From Dyadobacter frigoris (GTDB lineage Bacteria > Bacteroidota > Bacteroidia > Cytophagales > Spirosomataceae): 64,000 nucleotides of DNA. Positions 62,617 through 64,000 of the stretch are shown here, one piece after another. Made by a program: the position numbers and the translations under genes. The stretch is taken from contig NZ_SZVO01000008.1 of assembly GCF_005280585.1 (NCBI RefSeq), positions 274,921-338,920 on the forward strand. The letters are read 5' to 3'. The notes below the pieces were generated by a model, which did no database searches, was not told the origin of the DNA, and worked only from the letters and a program-made list of their open reading frames with translations. Position 1 is the first letter of the stretch. Each line of letters starts with the position of its first letter.

Positions 62617-63132
62617 TTAACCTTTTCTTGGCGCGCAAATCCTCACCTCAAAAGTGTAAGTCCAGACAATTTCCTTAGCAAATTCTTCACCAAACAATTC
62701 TGGAGTCCTGTGATCAATGTCTGCTTTCAAATCAAAATTGACCCCTAGATTTTTAAAAGGTTCAACGAAATAAGGTTCGTTAGTAACAATATAGGAAACC
62801 GGAACTTTGTCTTTCGGCCCTTCGAAATCTTCGATTAATGCCTCACCATCCTGTTTTTCAACTAGCCAGGCATAAAAAGCATCATATAATTTTTCAGCCA
62901 GATCTTCCGCCGGATTACCGACTGCTGCTTTGCAGGTTAAAATTTCAAATGTTTTGGTTACAACACCATCAGGCATTTCATATAATTCGTATCCAACCGG
63001 GCCATTCGAAATTTTCCCGTTTGACTCAGCACCTGCACTTTTATTATACAAAATGCCAACTGCCTGATCTAACACTTCAATAAGTTCTGCATTTGTTGCA
63101 TTACTTTCAAAACCTTTTAAATAGCGACTCAT
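62617..63132 (-). CDS. Hypothetical protein, 171 aa
   Basis: Not recognised. It is cytoplasmic-looking, acidic, with no signal peptide or membrane segment. An N-terminal helix (NATNAELIEVLDQAVGIL) is followed by a G/N/S-rich loop, a region with one Cys (TFEILTCKAAVGNPAEDLAE) and a final VWTYTFEVRICAPRKG. The uninterrupted frame, ATG start and terminator support a real gene. It precedes the Crp/Fnr gene on the same strand. Confidence 0.75.
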   Translation of the reverse strand: MSRYLKGFESNATNAELIEVLDQAVGILYNKSAGAESNGKISNGPVGYELYEMPDGVVTKTFEILTCKAAVGNPAEDLAEKLYDAFYAWLVEKQDGEALIEDFEGPKDKVPVSYIVTNEPYFVEPFKNLGVNFDLKADIDHRTPELFGEEFAKEIVWTYTFEVRICAPRKG

Positions 63133-63170
63133 AATCTATATATTTTTTCTATAACAATTTCTTTCTTCCA

Positions 63171-63329
63171 GTTTACGATTCAAAAGTAACTGGCCTATCA
63201 CTATTGTGCAACCCTGATGCTTTATTTGGAAGTTTTTACAAAGACAAACAAGTTGAATTGGTAACTTCCAATGGTGGGCTTTGGGTTCCTGTTATCCATG
63301 GATTAAAAGAACTAAATTTAAAATGCTAA
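63171..63329 (+). pseudogene. Possible gene remnant, C-terminal fragment of ~52 codons
   Basis: An open frame without a start codon reads VYDSKVTGLSLLCNPDALFG, then SFYKDKQVELVTSNGGLW and ends GLKELNLKC before TAA at 63327-63329. Codon use looks natural, but no ATG or signal precedes it and it overlaps the upstream region of the opposite gene. It may be the tail of a deleted gene; I cannot name the family. Confidence 0.3.
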
Positions 63330-63449
63330 TGATAATTTAATAAACCAAGAGGTGAAGAACGTCAGAATATTTTAGTCAATTGATGAGAAATAATGTGGCG
63401 ACTGATTTATATCCTTCTCCTCCTGCTTTTATTTGAATAATATATCGGT

Positions 63450-64000
63450 CATGCCTACGGCATTTTTTTCCAATTGGTGCTGACTAATTTTTCCGTGGAT
63501 TGAAATCCGTGGCTACAATGTCGGCCATGCCTACGGCATTTTTTTTCAATTGGTGCTGGCTAATTTTTCCGTGGATTGAAATCCACGGTTACAATGTCGG
63601 TCATGCCTACGGCATTTTTTTTCAATTGGTGCTGGCTAATTTTTCCGTGGATTGAAATCCACGGTTACAATGTCGGTCATGCCTACGGCATTTTTTTCCA
63701 ATACGTGCTGGCTAATTTTTCCGTGGATTGAAATCCACGGCTACAATGTCGGCCATGCCTACGGCATTTTTTTTCAATTGGTGCTGGCTAATTTTTCCGT
63801 GGATTGAAATCCACGGCTACAATGTCGGTCATGCCTACGGCATTTTTTTTCCAATTGGTGCTGGCTAATTTTTCCGTGGATTGAAATCCGTGGCTACAAT
63901 GTCGGCCGTGCCTACGGCATTTTTTTCCAATTTGTGCTGGCTAATTTTTCCGTGGATTGAAATCCACGGCTACAATGTCGGCCATGCCTACGGCATTTTT
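63450..64000 (+). repeat. Tandem array of 76-bp units, at least 7.2 copies, continuing past the window end
   Basis: CATGCCTACGGCA-type starts at 63450, 63526, 63602, 63678, 63754, 63830, 63907 (CGTGCC here) and 63983, i.e. steps of 76 with one 77. Each unit holds the dyad ATGCC-TAC-GGCAT, a T-run, CAATTGGTGCTGGCTAATTT, then CCGTGGAT-TGAA-ATCCACGG and CTACAATGTCGG. Copies differ at a few positions only. No coding potential was seen. Elements A and B near 44 kb are single diverged relatives. Confidence 0.92.

Noticed and set aside
63450..64000. Second CRISPR array because of the 76-bp period
   Set aside because: The whole unit is conserved; there are no variable spacers between constant repeats, so it is a tandem repeat.
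1..64000. tRNA, rRNA or known riboswitch genes
   Set aside because: No cloverleaf, rRNA core or known riboswitch motif was recognised by eye; a tRNAscan/Infernal run would decide.

Overview
The window comes from a Bacteroidota chromosome, most likely a Cytophagales/Spirosomataceae-type (Dyadobacter-like) soil or cold-habitat bacterium; the genus is inference. Supporting signs are a type IX secretion C-terminal sorting domain, promoters resembling the Bacteroidota TTTG/TAnnTTTG pattern, a large (~1,400 aa) subtype II-C Cas9 with a 47-bp repeat, many signal peptides ending in AQ, and GH2/GH127/AGE glycan enzymes. No rRNA or tRNA gene was seen.

Layout. 1-1.2 kb: C-terminal part of a membrane pyrophosphatase fused to an OmpA-like domain. 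1.6-15.4 kb: a complete type II-C CRISPR-Cas locus (divergent tracrRNA, cas9, cas1, cas2, terminator, then an array of 68 repeats and 67 spacers). A 2,721-bp IS21-family element with a 6-bp target duplication sits inside repeat 10. The terminal repeat is degenerate, one spacer occurs twice and one spacer is a near-perfect hairpin. 15.4-20.7 kb: PAS-LuxR regulator, OmpA-type secreted protein, methyltransferase, DUF1349-like protein and a Tat-exported Gfo/Idh/MocA oxidoreductase. 21.0-26.3 kb: a five-gene secreted-subunit / Ig-chaperone-like / usher-like barrel / subunit / subunit cluster that looks like a Bacteroidota analogue of chaperone-usher fibre assembly, with strong hairpins at its upstream junctions. 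26.4-31.7 kb: lycopene cyclase, Bcr/CflA exporter, dienelactone hydrolase and a DUF885 lipoprotein. 32-40.5 kb: cellobiose/mannobiose-type 2-epimerase, GH2 enzyme, acidic protein, glucose/sorbosone-dehydrogenase-type protein, ice-binding-type T9SS protein and an AraC regulator. 40.7-51 kb: cyclase, amidohydrolase, DUF1080, NYN-LOTUS protein and peptidases (S9, M1). 51-57.9 kb: AraC/siderophore-interacting pair, CDF transporter, GH127 and an outer-membrane protein. 58-62.5 kb: an electrophile/quinone-detoxification-like cluster (carboxylesterase, ring-cleaving dioxygenase, degenerate receiver, nitroreductase, pirin, Crp/Fnr regulator). 63.4-64 kb: a 76-bp tandem repeat running off the window end, related to two single palindromic elements near 44 kb.

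How the parts work together. The Cas proteins, tracrRNA and array form a complete adaptive immune system. Anti-repeat complementarity fixes the crRNA strand as minus, so crRNAs are read toward the cas genes, while the degenerate repeat places the acquisition end beside cas2. In the 58-62 kb cluster, three copies of a promoter module (a 17-bp box, exactly 20 bp, then a TTTGTAT core) precede the dioxygenase and pirin genes and point to one shared regulator. The most interesting possibly undescribed items are the usher-like cluster, that promoter module, the two-dyad 76-bp repeat family, and the IS21-split CRISPR array.
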